Notes under the pieces: generated by a model
Told to the model about the DNA's origin: nothing
Seen by the model: only the letters and a program-made list of their open reading frames with translations
Database searches by the model: none
From: Panthera uncia
Taxonomy: Eukaryota; Chordata; Mammalia; Carnivora; Felidae
Assembly (NCBI RefSeq): GCF_023721935.1
Contig: NC_064810.1
Location: 57,641,011 to 57,705,010 of the forward strand
Length of the DNA: 64,000 nucleotides
Direction of reading: 5' to 3'
Translations under genes and position numbers: made by a program
Part shown: positions 55,101 through 58,506 of the stretch, in pieces
How the letters are laid out: each line of letters begins with the position of its first letter
Numbering within the stretch: the stretch's first letter is position 1

Positions 55101-58100
55101 GGTGGTATCTTTGCCTTTGGGAGATGATTCTGCCTGGGTCTCTCGTGTTTCCCCATATCTTATGAGTGGAGGCATTGATTGCTTTTCTTCCAGACTATCT
55201 TTCAAAAATATATGTATGGCTAACAGCTTTGGAAGAGAGAGCCAAGTGTCTCCTTCTAGAGAAAAGAATTGGTTTACTGTACTGTACAGAGCAATAAAGA
55301 TAGTGTCTCTCTCTAGGGCAAGAGGTAGGATGAGCTTACTGCCCATCACAAAATATTCAAGTTCTTTAAACTAAGGTTTCTTCTCTTATAATGCAATCCA
55401 TTGTGTATGTGGGTTTCACTGGACCCTCTTGGCTTCTCCCTGCGGCTCCCGGGGCTCATGGAACAGGCACAAGAAGATGCTAATAGTCTGGTTTCTGCTA
55501 TTACTGTCAGTACTAAAGTCCTTTGTCTCAGGCCCAGAAGTCCCTTGTCTTTTGCCAGGACCATGAAACTGTGACAGGCTAACTTATTACTTGCAGGCAG
55601 AGTAAAATCTTAGGCCCTTCACAGTTCTTGACTTATGTTCTCTTCTTCTAAAAGGTTACTGACAAATATAAAAGTTTATAGAAGTACTTAATATTGCATA
55701 TAAGTCAAAATCATACGGTTACAGAACATGTTCATAGCAATAATGTGCTCATAACAAATGAAGTAAGAATACTTCTGGCTCTTATAGGAATACATGTTTT
55801 CCATAATGTTTGTTAATATCACATCTCCTGTTTGTTTGTTCTCATTCATGTTCTGATTGACTAGAGCAGCTGATGGAAAATTATGGCCCTGGGCCAAATC
55901 CGACTCAATGCCTGTTTTTGTCAAGTCTTACTGGAACACAGCCATGCCACTTCTTACATATTGTCTACGGTTGCTTTTGAATTATAATGGCAGAGTTGAG
56001 TAATTGTGACAGAGCTCATATGGCCTGTATAATCTAAAATATTTACTAGATGGTCTTCTATAGAAAAAGTTTGCTGCCAACCCCGAGGCTAGAGAACTAT
56101 TTAATGTGTCAATAATGCATTCTACGTCCCTTATTGTAAGATAGTCTCTCTCCTCTACCTGATTCCAGTTGTTCTCAACTTTTTGTAACACTGCAGCTGC
56201 CATGACTATATCTACAGTTTGCCTTCCTCCTTACTTCCAACTCCAGGTAAGTGGTCCAACATCTGTTTCTTGAAATCTTGTAAGCCATACACACTTAAAG
56301 ACTAGCCTCTATTGTAATAGAAATCTTGTAAAATATTCCTAACTGAAGCAATAGATTGGTTCAATGTCAGAATTATCTTGCTACAAGAGACCTGTACTAG
56401 CAGCTTAATCTCTCTGGACTTCTTCTTTTTCTCCTTCTTCCTCTTCTTCTTCTTTTTAAAAAAAAAATTTTAATGTTTTTATTTATTTTTGAGAGAGAGA
56501 GAGACAGAGACAGAGGCAGGGCATGAGCAGGGGAGGGGCAGAGAGAGAGGGAGACAGAATCCAAAGCAGGCTCCCGGCTCTGAGCTGTCAGCACAGAGCC
56601 CAACACAGAGCTTGAACCCACAAGCCACAAGATTTATGACCTGAGTCAAAGTTGGACATTTAACCAACTGAGCCACCCAGGCACCCCCTCTCTGTGCTTC
56701 TATCTTATGTACCAATTCTTGTCTAAACTTTTGAATTCTGCTTAAACTCTCATTAGCTGCTCACACGCTCAGTAGCTGTATGTGTACTCATTCTCTGAGC
56801 TGCCCACCCCCTTCCAGACAGTGGCTCTGTTTTGACTGTGTTTAGCTGGATCTCAGCTCTTCCATGCCTGGTTCCTTTTTTCACATATCTGATCTGATAG
56901 TATCCATATCACAAGCATCTATCAACTGGCAGAACAGTGAATTGGCAAGTATTTTTTACAAATTTCCTTAAAATTCCATCTTTGAATTTGTATGAATCTG
57001 AGGCATAACACAAAATATTTACTATACACACCTTGTCAGATGTAAAACTTAATATTTCAAAACTGCATCCAATTAAAAATAGTATCACAGGGAGAGGAAT
57101 TGGAAAGTCTTTTAAGTGCAGGTTCAAAAATGCTGTAGAAAAATACATTTTTACTGAAAGGCAATGAAATATGACACTTACAGAACTTTAATTTGATATA
57201 CTTTCTTAATGCTGAGGACAATGAAATACTGTTCCACTTTTTACTTATTTAATTCCAGTAATTAAAACCCTCTCTTATACTTAAGCACACTGAGTCAGTG
57301 TAATTGCTAATCTGCTGGATTCTGTATTTACCTCTTGTATGAAATATCTCATTTCCTTAGAATCTTTAGTAAATATTGCTAGCAATCACTGGCTCTTGGG
57401 TTATTACTAAATACTTATAGCAATTTTTTTACATGTTATAAATCAGATATTAGTTTCTTCAGCAATCCTGCAGCAAGAGGTTAATAAATAATTAAAGTTT
57501 AATGAAATCTCCTAGATGATTTTCAAAATAACAATGAGGAACTAGGTATAATAATTTGCCCAATGAGAAAAACTAGCTTCCTATTACTGGTTATCTACTA
57601 TGCATTAGGCAGCCTATAATGAATTTCTATCAAAGTACAATAAGCAATATCATCGCATTTCCTTCAGTTTAATGTTTTCTTTTTTCCACTTTTTTGTAAT
57701 ATAATTTCTAATCAGTCAAAGAATGCAAAAAAAAAAAAAAAGAAATCTTTTGATTTCTATAGTATTCTTTTCTTCTCATAAGGGCTAGACATAATTTATC
57801 ATTTGAACAAAACCTATGGGACACCCTACCAAGTGCTTAAAAAGTAACTGACATATTCAGAAGACCCAAAAATTCTTTGTTCAAGTGAACAAAGCGGTAC
57901 ACGACTAGCTTTAATATGTGAATAGTTTATGATAAAGCAGATAAGAAAAATACACCAACCCTTGAGTTTTTGATTATCTGCTTCAATTCTTTCAATCATT
58001 TAAATCTAACCATGACCTACCAAGTAAAAAGACATGAATACTTTGAACCCAAAGAGGATGAAGACAATGAATCAGACTCTGCATGTCTCTTCTCAGGGAC

Positions 58101-58410
58101 AGATTATCATTGGATTCATTTGGTTGGTAATCTTGGGTTAAAAGTATAAATTTAGGAACAAAATTCTAATATTCTATTACTGCTACTGTCCTCAATTCTA
58201 TATGGCGACATTTACAAGATATATCCATAGAACAAACTCAAAGAAATAGTTACACCTACCTCCAACTGTGCAGATCAAAGACAGTATTAGAATGATTTCA
58301 GGGAGATCTTCAGAACTAGTCATAAATGTAATTCTGAGAAAACCCACCCATGTGCTGGAAACCGTTTTGGGAAGAAAAGTGATATTAGACACACTGGAAT
58401 TCAAATCCAT
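1..58410 (-). CDS. SLC9C1: SLC9C1, sperm-specific Na+/H+ exchanger, residues 1-847 in 19 exons (3' end outside window)
   Basis: In the SLC9C family, SLC9C1 is a flagellar plasma-membrane protein. It joins an NHE-type antiporter domain to a voltage sensor and a cyclic-nucleotide-binding domain, and it is needed for sperm motility and linked to soluble adenylyl cyclase. The sequence shows 19 exons with consistent phases (50 codons+1, 101, 129, 166, 126, 162, 100, 144, 175, 82, 167, 126, 98, 120, 196, 186, 150, 52, >=110 nt), all AG/GT, with no stop. Domain order: about 12 hydrophobic segments (residues 38-445), a linker with a CxxC pair (515/518), S1-S4 (about 634-743) and post-S4 helices. Strings such as LINGESLMTS, SYQRQYTNETLSQSA and GYIQGEADIMTIIDQ fit my memory of human SLC9C1 closely. 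The paralogue SLC9C2 is the main alternative. The cyclic-nucleotide domain lies beyond position 1. The gene is intact as far as visible; exon edges are my own reading and were not checked against transcripts. Confidence 0.88.
111..1437. other. Intron 18 contents
   Basis: Holds a recent 78-bp tandem duplication (listed separately). I recognise no interspersed repeat in the rest. Confidence 0.6.
575..730. repeat. Two-copy tandem duplication, 78-bp unit
   Basis: Two adjacent copies starting tatgctcttctgcc at 575 and 653; they differ at about one base (cacagaac versus cacagagc). Near-identity implies a recent event. Confidence 0.9.
1438..1489 (-). CDS. SLC9C1: SLC9C1 coding exon 18 (52-nt microexon)
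   Basis: Residues 794-810 plus one base: VLLRRIMKNTGHALKEL. It is the only segment in the interval with acceptor (ttatttcgtag), donor (TAG|gtaggt) and phases fitting exons 17 and 19. The remembered human version begins MLLKQVIRNMEHAIKEL, a similar basic helix. Confidence 0.85.
2030..2243 (-). mobile_element. Carnivore tRNA-derived SINE (SINEC type)
   Basis: Reverse-oriented copy: T-rich tail with tttatttattttgagag, GA-rich body, and terminal cacccaggcacc. Flanked by aggaaaacagttt / agaaaacagtttt as target-site duplication. Confidence 0.9.
2471..2610 (+). mobile_element. Short carnivore SINE with long A-rich tail
   Basis: Starts gggggtgtctggctggctca, has a tRNA-like head with an internal deletion, and ends in a long A run and AAAG-rich tail. 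Flanking aaaatctag repeats. Confidence 0.8.
3237..3386 (-). CDS. SLC9C1: SLC9C1 coding exon 17
   Basis: Residues 744-793, 50 whole codons. LITPKLLQIIDKKMSHQ continues from S4, then KYAILKGYIQGEADIMTIID, a cytoplasmic helix towards the dimer and cyclic-nucleotide module. Acceptor cttttttcag, donor CAG|gtgaga. Confidence 0.92.
3387..5266. other. Intron 16 contents
   Basis: Contains an L2-like fragment (3940-4240), a GA-rich run near 4645-4677 and a small direct repeat, accaggtatctat, twice near 4939-4964. The remainder is AT-rich and unassigned. Confidence 0.5.
3940..4240 (+). repeat. Ancient L2 3'-end fragment
   Basis: ttcaagattcagttcaagta...aaggaagtctt followed by ctctgggggtagagagtaca resembles the degraded L2 3' region (finance-like 'agctcaaatgccacctcc ... 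gaagcctt' consensus, then the 'gagggcagggac' block). Weak but ordered similarity. Confidence 0.45.
5267..5452 (-). CDS. SLC9C1: SLC9C1 coding exon 16 (voltage sensor S3-S4)
   Basis: Residues 682-743, 62 whole codons. S3 contains WNLFELTITLVGIIDVIL, resembling the W-N-x-x-[DE] start of S3 in voltage-gated channels, with Asp708 inside. S4 is FLKIVRFLRILRILK, with Lys731, Arg734, Arg737, Arg740 and Lys743 at exact three-residue spacing. Acceptor aaatcaacag, donor AAG|gtaaag. Confidence 0.92.
6549..6748 (-). mobile_element. Carnivore SINE
   Basis: Ends cacccaggcgcccc, with intact GA body. Target duplication aaaaatttactt / aaaaatttacct on the two sides. Confidence 0.92.
6895..6923. repeat. (AC)n microsatellite beside the exon 15 donor
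   Basis: About 14 AC units. On the gene's RNA this is a UG repeat that starts 13 nt downstream of the exon 15 end. Confidence 0.95.
6936..7131 (-). CDS. SLC9C1: SLC9C1 coding exon 15 (voltage sensor S1-S2)
   Basis: Residues 616 (split) to 681. After HCFLQSCHKIVFTNEF comes S1 (about 634-653, VGYLVIMMNMFPITISWI), an acidic loop, and S2 (about 665-681, YSNYFFLTFYIMEALLK) ending with Glu677 as possible countercharge. Acceptor a T-run plus gcag; donor AAG|gtaatc is followed 8 nt later by a GT repeat. Confidence 0.9.
7385..7604 (-). mobile_element. Carnivore SINE, young subfamily
   Basis: Well-preserved copy ending cacccaggtgcccc. Exact target duplication tcattcacttttactttt at 7367-7384, repeated from 7605. 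Confidence 0.95.
7691..8120 (+). mobile_element. SINE head-to-tail dimer
   Basis: Two same-orientation SINEs (7691-7890 and 7891-about 8120) joined at aataaacatt|ggggcgcctgg. One 16-bp duplication, aaaaaatcataaaaca, encloses both (7675-7690 and 8121-8136), and none separates them. Confidence 0.9.
10002..10470 (-). mobile_element. Two tandem SINEs inside the old L1
   Basis: Two minus-oriented SINEs (to 10260 and 10261-10470) lie back to back. The enclosing repeats are tgtgcagaaggttttta (9985-10001) and tgtgcagaaaattttta (10471-10487). A (GA)n run sits in the second copy. Confidence 0.88.
10271..10313. repeat. (GA)n microsatellite within a SINE
   Basis: About 20 GA units expanded from the SINE's GA-rich body. 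Confidence 0.95.
10990..11214 (-). mobile_element. Carnivore SINE
   Basis: Long T run then tttaacgtttatttattttc, GA body, and end cacccaggctcccc. Target repeat gggtattct / gggtatttt. Confidence 0.92.
13188..14592 (+). mobile_element. L1 ORF2 3' part and 3' end, cut by a SINE
   Basis: Starts at aagaaataaaaggcatccaa (RT region) and runs to the 3' UTR, ending ccataataaaaaaag. Frames are broken, and a SINE sits at 13399-13628. Antisense to SLC9C1. Confidence 0.75.
13399..13628 (+). mobile_element. Carnivore SINE inserted in L1
   Basis: gggcacctgggtggcttagt head, CT body, aaataaag tail. Short acagtttca / aaagtttca flanks. Confidence 0.9.
14690..14813 (-). mobile_element. Older short carnivore SINE
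   Basis: Lacks the long GA body: ttttatttttaagtaatctc then gtgggtcttgaacttacaac and a cagccaggtgctccc end. Flanked by aggatata. Ends 80 bp downstream of exon 14. Confidence 0.8.
14893..15012 (-). CDS. SLC9C1: SLC9C1 coding exon 14
   Basis: Residues 576 (split) to 615 plus two bases of Arg616. YMSPETIKTYSESKKLLAFI and RKVLLNWVYNTKKEKG form the basic amphipathic region just before S1. The acceptor tract is an interrupted C-run; donor AAG|gtaagt is ideal. Confidence 0.9.
16430..16640 (+). repeat. MIR element
   Basis: cctcttcgtttctcatctgc aaaatgaagataatagcact is the MIR core; it then runs to a cttggcacagcacttaataa-like 3' end. Confidence 0.75.
17251..19504 (+). mobile_element. 5'-truncated L1 with extra 3' sequence (possible 3' transduction)
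   Basis: Begins in ORF2 at gatactctatatggaaaatc, after the RT catalytic part. The C-terminal ORF2 is broken into frames, including 17712-18173 and 18247-18753, with the Cys-rich GCGERGSLLQCWWEC stretch. The L1 3' end and A-rich tail lie near 19175. A-rich sequence, a tRNA half and an older L1 3' end (about 19260-19490) follow. tgttcatcatactg (17237-17250) and tgttcatcatattg (19505-19518) flank the whole unit. Confidence 0.8.
19181..19230 (+). mobile_element. Retro-inserted 5' half of tRNA-Met with A tail
   Basis: From 19184, gccgtcttagctcagcaggc then agcgtgtcagtctgata matches elongator tRNA-Met through the D arm and anticodon stem, stopping in the anticodon loop; an A run follows. The repeated A-run plus (g)ctgaata on both sides looks like a target duplication. 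Confidence 0.7.
20248..20395 (+). mobile_element. Short carnivore SINE
   Basis: ggggcacctggatggctcag head, tRNA-like part, and A-rich tail without a CT body. Flanking aagagagaa repeats. Confidence 0.85.
20760..20857 (-). CDS. SLC9C1: SLC9C1 coding exon 13
   Basis: Residues 544-575 plus two bases. ASYQRQYTNETLSQSAAQVL is a helix leading into VGAVGSFGEKKGE. Acceptor ttcttttag, donor AGA|gtaagt. Shared nearly word for word with the human SLC9C1 I recall. Confidence 0.9.
21930..22090 (-). repeat. MIR element
   Basis: gatgagtaagctgaggctca gagaattaagtcattttccc aagatcacat is the reverse complement of the MIR core. Confidence 0.75.
22219..22413 (+). mobile_element. Carnivore SINE
   Basis: gcgcctgggtggcccagtca head, CT-rich body, and aaataaataaataaaatc tail. 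Confidence 0.9.
22434..22530 (-). mobile_element. 5'-truncated SINE
   Basis: Only the tail and GA body remain (to tgtcagcaca). gctgagattta / actgagattta flank it, so the truncation happened at insertion. Confidence 0.8.
22765..22977 (+). mobile_element. Carnivore SINE
   Basis: ggggcacctgggtggctcag head, and an aataaacaacaacaaaaac-like tail. Confidence 0.9.
23640..23945 (+). repeat. Possible old LTR-type repeat end
   Basis: cctcttaataaaacacctt followed by ttacttaggccaatttgga and a cttttggcaatcaa end resemble the polyadenylation end of old mammalian LTRs. No matching 5' border or internal genes are visible. Confidence 0.3.
24064..24302 (-). mobile_element. Carnivore SINE with (GA)n, beside exon 12
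   Basis: Reverse copy with a GA expansion (24137-24165), ending cacccagaagccccc. It lies 42 bp downstream of the exon 12 donor and in the same sense as the gene. Flanked by caaaatataatttta / acaaatatcatttta. Confidence 0.92.
24344..24469 (-). CDS. SLC9C1: SLC9C1 coding exon 12 (CxxC linker)
   Basis: Residues 502-543, 42 whole codons (phase 0 to 0). Contains KVKCLACNKE with a CxxC pair (Cys515, Cys518), then the charged helix IEAMELANRRLLSAQI. Acceptor tctacttag. The donor is ATA|gttagt, the weakest in the gene; read-through meets TGA after three intronic codons. Confidence 0.85.
24745..24905 (+). mobile_element. MER5-like hAT MITE
   Basis: cttctgaaagtgtggtcccc cagcagcctcagaatcacct and gttagaaatgcaaattc are characteristic of MER5. 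The right end, gtttgacaatcactgct, forms the inverted terminal. Confidence 0.7.
24950..25110 (-). repeat. MIR element
   Basis: cattttacatatgagaaaag ... gctcaagatcacaaagct ... ggatacgaacccag is the reversed MIR core. Confidence 0.75.
25195..25390 (+). mobile_element. hAT-type MITE fragment
   Basis: tagaatcagctgggtaaatg, aggaccctcttcaggccac and agaagattctgatgcagcca resemble MER5/MER20-class elements; subfamily not assignable by eye. Confidence 0.5.
25588..25637. repeat. Perfect inverted repeat, 17-bp arms
   Basis: catattgtatgatgcag and its exact reverse complement ctgcatcatacaatatg enclose a 16-nt A-rich loop. No terminator role is expected in this genome. Confidence 0.9.
26293..26459 (-). CDS. 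SLC9C1: SLC9C1 coding exon 11
   Basis: Residues 446 (split) to 501, a soluble stretch after the last exchanger helix. STKYKSLYCTFQHFQELTK, SAASALKFDKDLANADWNM and the end QNPYA agree with remembered human SLC9C1. The donor is GCA|gtaagc; reading on would add two codons and a stop. Confidence 0.9.
26630..26790 (-). repeat. MIR-like fragment
   Basis: attatcgagtgcttaacata, then tcccagtttgatagatgagg agacag resembles the reversed MIR 3' part. Confidence 0.5.
26800..27140 (+). repeat. Ancient interspersed repeat of unassigned family
   Basis: Begins gattaattttatgtgtcaac ttgactggg and ends near cttccataatcatgtgagcc aa. I know this pattern as a common old mammalian repeat but cannot name the family. 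Confidence 0.5.
27150..27480. repeat. AT-rich (ATATAC)n-type degenerate microsatellite
   Basis: About 300 bp of irregular TA, ATACAT and TATAGA units. It probably expanded from the tail of the preceding repeat. Confidence 0.8.
27848..28090 (+). mobile_element. Carnivore SINE with (CCCTCT)n body
   Basis: ggggcacctgggtggctcag head, then a long CT/CCCTCT expansion. Exact flanks tgccattagag near 27838 and 28092. Confidence 0.92.
28405..28550 (+). mobile_element. 5'-truncated SINE
   Basis: Starts at gctgacagtgtggagcctgc; CT body and an aaataaacattttaaaa tail. Confidence 0.85.
28603..28684 (-). CDS. SLC9C1: SLC9C1 coding exon 10
   Basis: Residues 419-445 plus one base. VLFHGVSVCLVTLIVNRFILPMAV is the last helix of the antiporter domain. 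Acceptor tactctag, donor TAG|gtaagc. Only 82 nt long, so missed by ORF-length filters. Confidence 0.86.
29405..30105. mobile_element. MER5-like element split by an old L1 piece
   Basis: Left part 29405-29500 (ctccaggtggcatattagaa, tacgaggg tggagcccac), an antisense L1-like piece at about 29510-29940, then a right part at 30010-30105 (actgataattttctaaaagt, ending gaggatcac). The halves read in the order of one element. Confidence 0.5.
30120..30330 (-). repeat. MIR element
   Basis: taatcctcacaacagttctg tgaagtgaataccaatattg, then gcacagatgggaaatttagg: reversed MIR. Confidence 0.75.
30480..31110 (-). repeat. MIR-like element, possibly interrupted
   Basis: tatgctaaacaatgtatta with taaccctttgagatagtggt, and a right-hand part (taaataacttggtgatggtg, agaacccagatctgt) beyond a SINE. 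Confidence 0.45.
30768..30967 (-). mobile_element. Carnivore SINE
   Basis: Exact 15-bp duplication caaccattggtatta at 30753-30767 and 30968-30982. Confidence 0.95.
31700..31918 (-). mobile_element. Carnivore SINE
   Basis: Exact 17-bp duplication ttaaattatttataagt at 31683-31699 and 31919-31935. Confidence 0.95.
32183..32357 (-). CDS. SLC9C1: SLC9C1 coding exon 9
   Basis: Residues 360 (split) to 418. Contains LSRLGHGFSWRW and the helix WSEMKGTPNINMALLLAYSD. SEMKG sits where classical NHEs have the GGLRGA arginine helix, so a Lys (392) is in the basic position. Acceptor ttgtcttctag, donor CAA|gtaaag, slightly weak. Confidence 0.9.
32358..33575. other. Intron 8 contents
   Basis: No recognisable repeat beyond short homopolymers (A run near 32510, T run near 32750). 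Confidence 0.5.
33576..33719 (-). CDS. SLC9C1: SLC9C1 coding exon 8
   Basis: Residues 312 (split) to 359 plus two bases. FWNCLSFVAFLMVFTFTGLLIPA corresponds to the FWxxLS-V---LIFIFLG helix of classical NHEs. A loop and a further helix (DIYYSLNIYFTLIVL) follow. Acceptor aaaatgcag, donor AAG|gtaaga. Confidence 0.88.
33832..34064 (+). mobile_element. Carnivore SINE with (AAT)n(GAA)n tail
   Basis: gggcacctgggtggctcagt head; the tail has expanded into AAT and then GAA triplets (34000-34060). Confidence 0.92.
34729..34926 (+). mobile_element. Carnivore SINE
   Basis: Exact duplication aataagaattttcag on both sides (34714-34728 and 34927-34941). Confidence 0.95.
35095..37185 (+). mobile_element. 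5'-truncated L1, ORF2 C-terminal half and 3' end
   Basis: Begins just before tttgcagatgacatgatact, the FADDM RT core, and runs through the ORF2 C-terminus and 3' UTR to A-rich sequence. Broken frames (e.g. 35397-35678, 35576-36139). Antisense to SLC9C1. I found no clear target duplication. Confidence 0.85.
38684..38903 (-). mobile_element. Carnivore SINE
   Basis: Ends cacccaggcgcccc. Flanks aaaaataatgcattaaaa / aaaaagtattgcattaaaa. Confidence 0.93.
39297..39396 (-). CDS. SLC9C1: SLC9C1 coding exon 7
   Basis: Residues 279 (split) to 311 plus two bases. ELVGMSGIFTLAIMGLFLN matches the E-x-x-x-x-SGI helix that is conserved across NHEs. Acceptor ttaaaatag, donor AGA|gtgagt. Confidence 0.88.
40055..40099. 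repeat. (AT)n(GT)n microsatellite
   Basis: About 9 AT units followed by about 13 GT units. Confidence 0.95.
40155..40640. mobile_element. Tigger-type non-autonomous DNA transposon
   Basis: Left end acttatgcaagtttgactta and right end acttacgaaattttcaactt acgatggg form imperfect inverted termini. The interior (tgacttacaattttttgact, gtgtgagatgatttgcccaa) matches the Tigger/MER44-like pattern I recall. Confidence 0.6.
42360..43790 (-). mobile_element. Old L1 fragment, antisense, interrupted
   Basis: Segments like cttattgcattagctaaagc ttccag and tgataggttatttta fit reversed, decayed L1 ORF2. Heavily mutated, and split by the MITE at 42801-43043. Confidence 0.5.
42801..43043. mobile_element. Tigger-type MITE
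   Basis: Terminal inverted repeats agtaaaaccttggattgtga and (reverse) agtaaaaccttggtttgtga, flanked by TA. The interior (ataaacaagtgatgtcttgc) is typical of a Tigger derivative. Confidence 0.75.
43843..44004 (-). CDS. SLC9C1: SLC9C1 coding exon 6
   Basis: Residues 225 (split) to 278 plus one base. Contains the helix IWSYFLASFLFGILSSKL, the loop FGDDVNHI and the helix SLSLSILYLVFFI. Acceptor tttctttcag, donor ATTT|gtaagt, a strong site. Confidence 0.9.
45310..45540 (+). mobile_element. Carnivore SINE
   Basis: ggtgcctgggtgattcggtc head, CT body, aaataaaataaac tail. gttgctttctt at 45295-45305 and 45541-45551. Confidence 0.93.
45560..45772 (-). mobile_element. Carnivore SINE
   Basis: Ends cacccaagcacccc. 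Opposite orientation to its left neighbour, so the pair can pair as an inverted repeat in RNA. Confidence 0.92.
45781..46012 (-). mobile_element. Carnivore SINE, young
   Basis: CpG-rich, ends cacccaggcgcccc. Duplication ccccagtttctt at 45769-45780 and 46013-46024, overlapping the end of the previous SINE. Confidence 0.94.
46652..46879 (-). mobile_element. Very young SINE with intact CpGs
   Basis: Exact duplication aataattgttgtatt (46637-46651 and 46880-46894). Many intact CpGs (cccgacgcggggctcg, gcgagatcgtgacc) and a small internal duplication near gagccgtcgaggctcccagc. Confidence 0.96.
48904..49029 (-). CDS. SLC9C1: SLC9C1 coding exon 5 (ion-site helix)
   Basis: Residues 183 (split) to 224, plus one base. 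The helix NLINGESLMTSIMSLIMF aligns with FGESLLNDAVTVVLY of classical NHEs. GESL is kept, but the Asn-Asp pair reads Thr199-Ser200. A polar loop (IDDINGNLQKGNNS) follows. Acceptor ttttccatag, donor TAG|gtaagg. Confidence 0.9.
49890..50280 (+). repeat. Ancient repeat of unassigned family
   Basis: The end, gaagccactgtgttttttct then gagaaaaaactaactggta, resembles the 3' end of several old mammalian repeats with a 'gccactgag...aactgatac' terminus. Family uncertain. Confidence 0.4.
50840..51035 (-). mobile_element. Carnivore SINE
   Basis: Ends cacccaagcacc; part of the tRNA-like region is deleted. Confidence 0.88.
51222..51438 (-). mobile_element. Carnivore SINE
   Basis: Ends cacccaggcaccc. Duplication acttggtactt on both sides. 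Confidence 0.93.
51989..52154 (-). CDS. SLC9C1: SLC9C1 coding exon 4 (SDP motif)
   Basis: Residues 128-182 plus one base of codon 183. It contains two hydrophobic segments and MSSDPMLTAAAIRDL. The Asp171-Pro172 pair matches the VDP motif that comes just before the ion-site helix in NHE1. Acceptor ttctttgcag, donor TTG|gtaggt. Confidence 0.9.
52796..53700 (+). mobile_element. L1 3'-end fragment, cut by a SINE
   Basis: aagacatggaagcaacctaa gtgtct and gcaatggaatattacttaac are the L1 3' region; it resumes after the SINE at 53600 and ends near caactaaaaaatttt. Confidence 0.8.
53384..53599 (-). mobile_element. Carnivore SINE inserted in L1
   Basis: Exact duplication ggtgatcatttcaaa (53369-53383 and 53600-53614). 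Confidence 0.96.
54413..54541 (-). CDS. SLC9C1: SLC9C1 coding exon 3
   Basis: Residues 85-127, 43 whole codons. It carries VQRYTDAIQWMSP and a helix around TPIIIFNVAFDMD, which occupies the place of the PPIIFDAGYF-type helix of classical NHEs. Acceptor ttattattag, donor CAG|gtaaga. Confidence 0.88.
55860..56100 (+). mobile_element. Probable ancient hAT-type repeat
   Basis: tactggaacacagccatgcc, tattgtctacggttgctttt, aatggcagagttgagtaatt and aaaaagtttgctgccaaccc follow a common old mammalian repeat. I believe it is hAT-class but am unsure of the family. Confidence 0.5.
56460..56687 (-). mobile_element. Carnivore SINE
   Basis: Preceded by a CTT-rich run; ends cacccaggcacccc. Flanks ctctctggacttctt / ctctctgtgcttcta. 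Confidence 0.9.
57032..57132 (-). CDS. SLC9C1: SLC9C1 coding exon 2
   Basis: Completes A51 and encodes residues 52-84, including the loop LHLKDFPIPLP and the helix VILFLIGCSFEILSF. Acceptor ttttctacag, donor AAG|gtgtgt. Phase 1 in, 0 out. The KDFPIPLPVILFL string is shared with human SLC9C1 as I remember it. Confidence 0.88.
57133..58259. other. Intron 1 contents
   Basis: AT-rich, with an A run near 57727. No interspersed repeat recognised. Confidence 0.5.
58260..58410 (-). CDS. SLC9C1: SLC9C1 coding exon 1 (start codon)
   Basis: Encodes residues 1-50, beginning MDLNSSVSNITF, plus the first base of codon 51. The ATG at 58410 has a strong context (A at -3, G at +4); the frame extends 5' without another ATG. 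The end, EDLPEIILILSLICTVG, is the start of the first membrane helix. NSS and NIT are possible N-glycosylation sites on the short extracellular N-terminus. Donor GGAG|gtaggt. Confidence 0.85.
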
Positions 58411-58432
58411 TTTGTAGTTTCTCACAAACCAT
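58385..58432 (-). promoter_or_regulatory. Upstream ORF overlapping the SLC9C1 start codon
   Basis: An ATG 22 nt upstream of the main start opens a different frame of 15 codons plus stop. It runs across the SLC9C1 ATG and ends inside exon 1. Because it overlaps, it would lower initiation at the main ATG if translated. Its context (CAG ATG G) is fair. Confidence 0.4.
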
Positions 58433-58506
58433 CTGATTTCAGCTCTTATGACTTGGCAAAGTCTTCACAGGATCATAGGATTGTACAATTGGCCTTCTTG
58501 GTTTTT
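58411..58506 (-). promoter_or_regulatory. SLC9C1: Probable 5' UTR part of the first coding exon
   Basis: On the minus strand a pyrimidine tract made largely of TTC repeats ends in cctaag just before 58506, a good splice acceptor. The exon therefore probably starts there, with an untranslated exon further upstream (higher coordinates) that I could not locate. The segment holds two upstream ATGs. If transcription instead starts nearby, this is simply continuous 5' UTR. Confidence 0.5.
58465..58476 (-). promoter_or_regulatory. Minimal upstream ORF (3 codons)
   Basis: ATG ATC CTG TGA in the presumed 5' UTR, 66 nt upstream of the main start codon. Seen in the sequence; any regulatory role is inference. 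Confidence 0.3.

Larger units (their letters stand above)
54542..57031. other. Intron 2 contents
   Basis: A probable hAT-type repeat (55860-56100) and one SINE (56460-56687). The rest is unassigned. Confidence 0.5.

Noticed and set aside
1..58410. Assignment to SLC9C2 instead of SLC9C1
   Set aside because: The domain layout would fit both, but long strings in the linker and post-S4 region agree with my memory of SLC9C1. I keep about 10 percent doubt.
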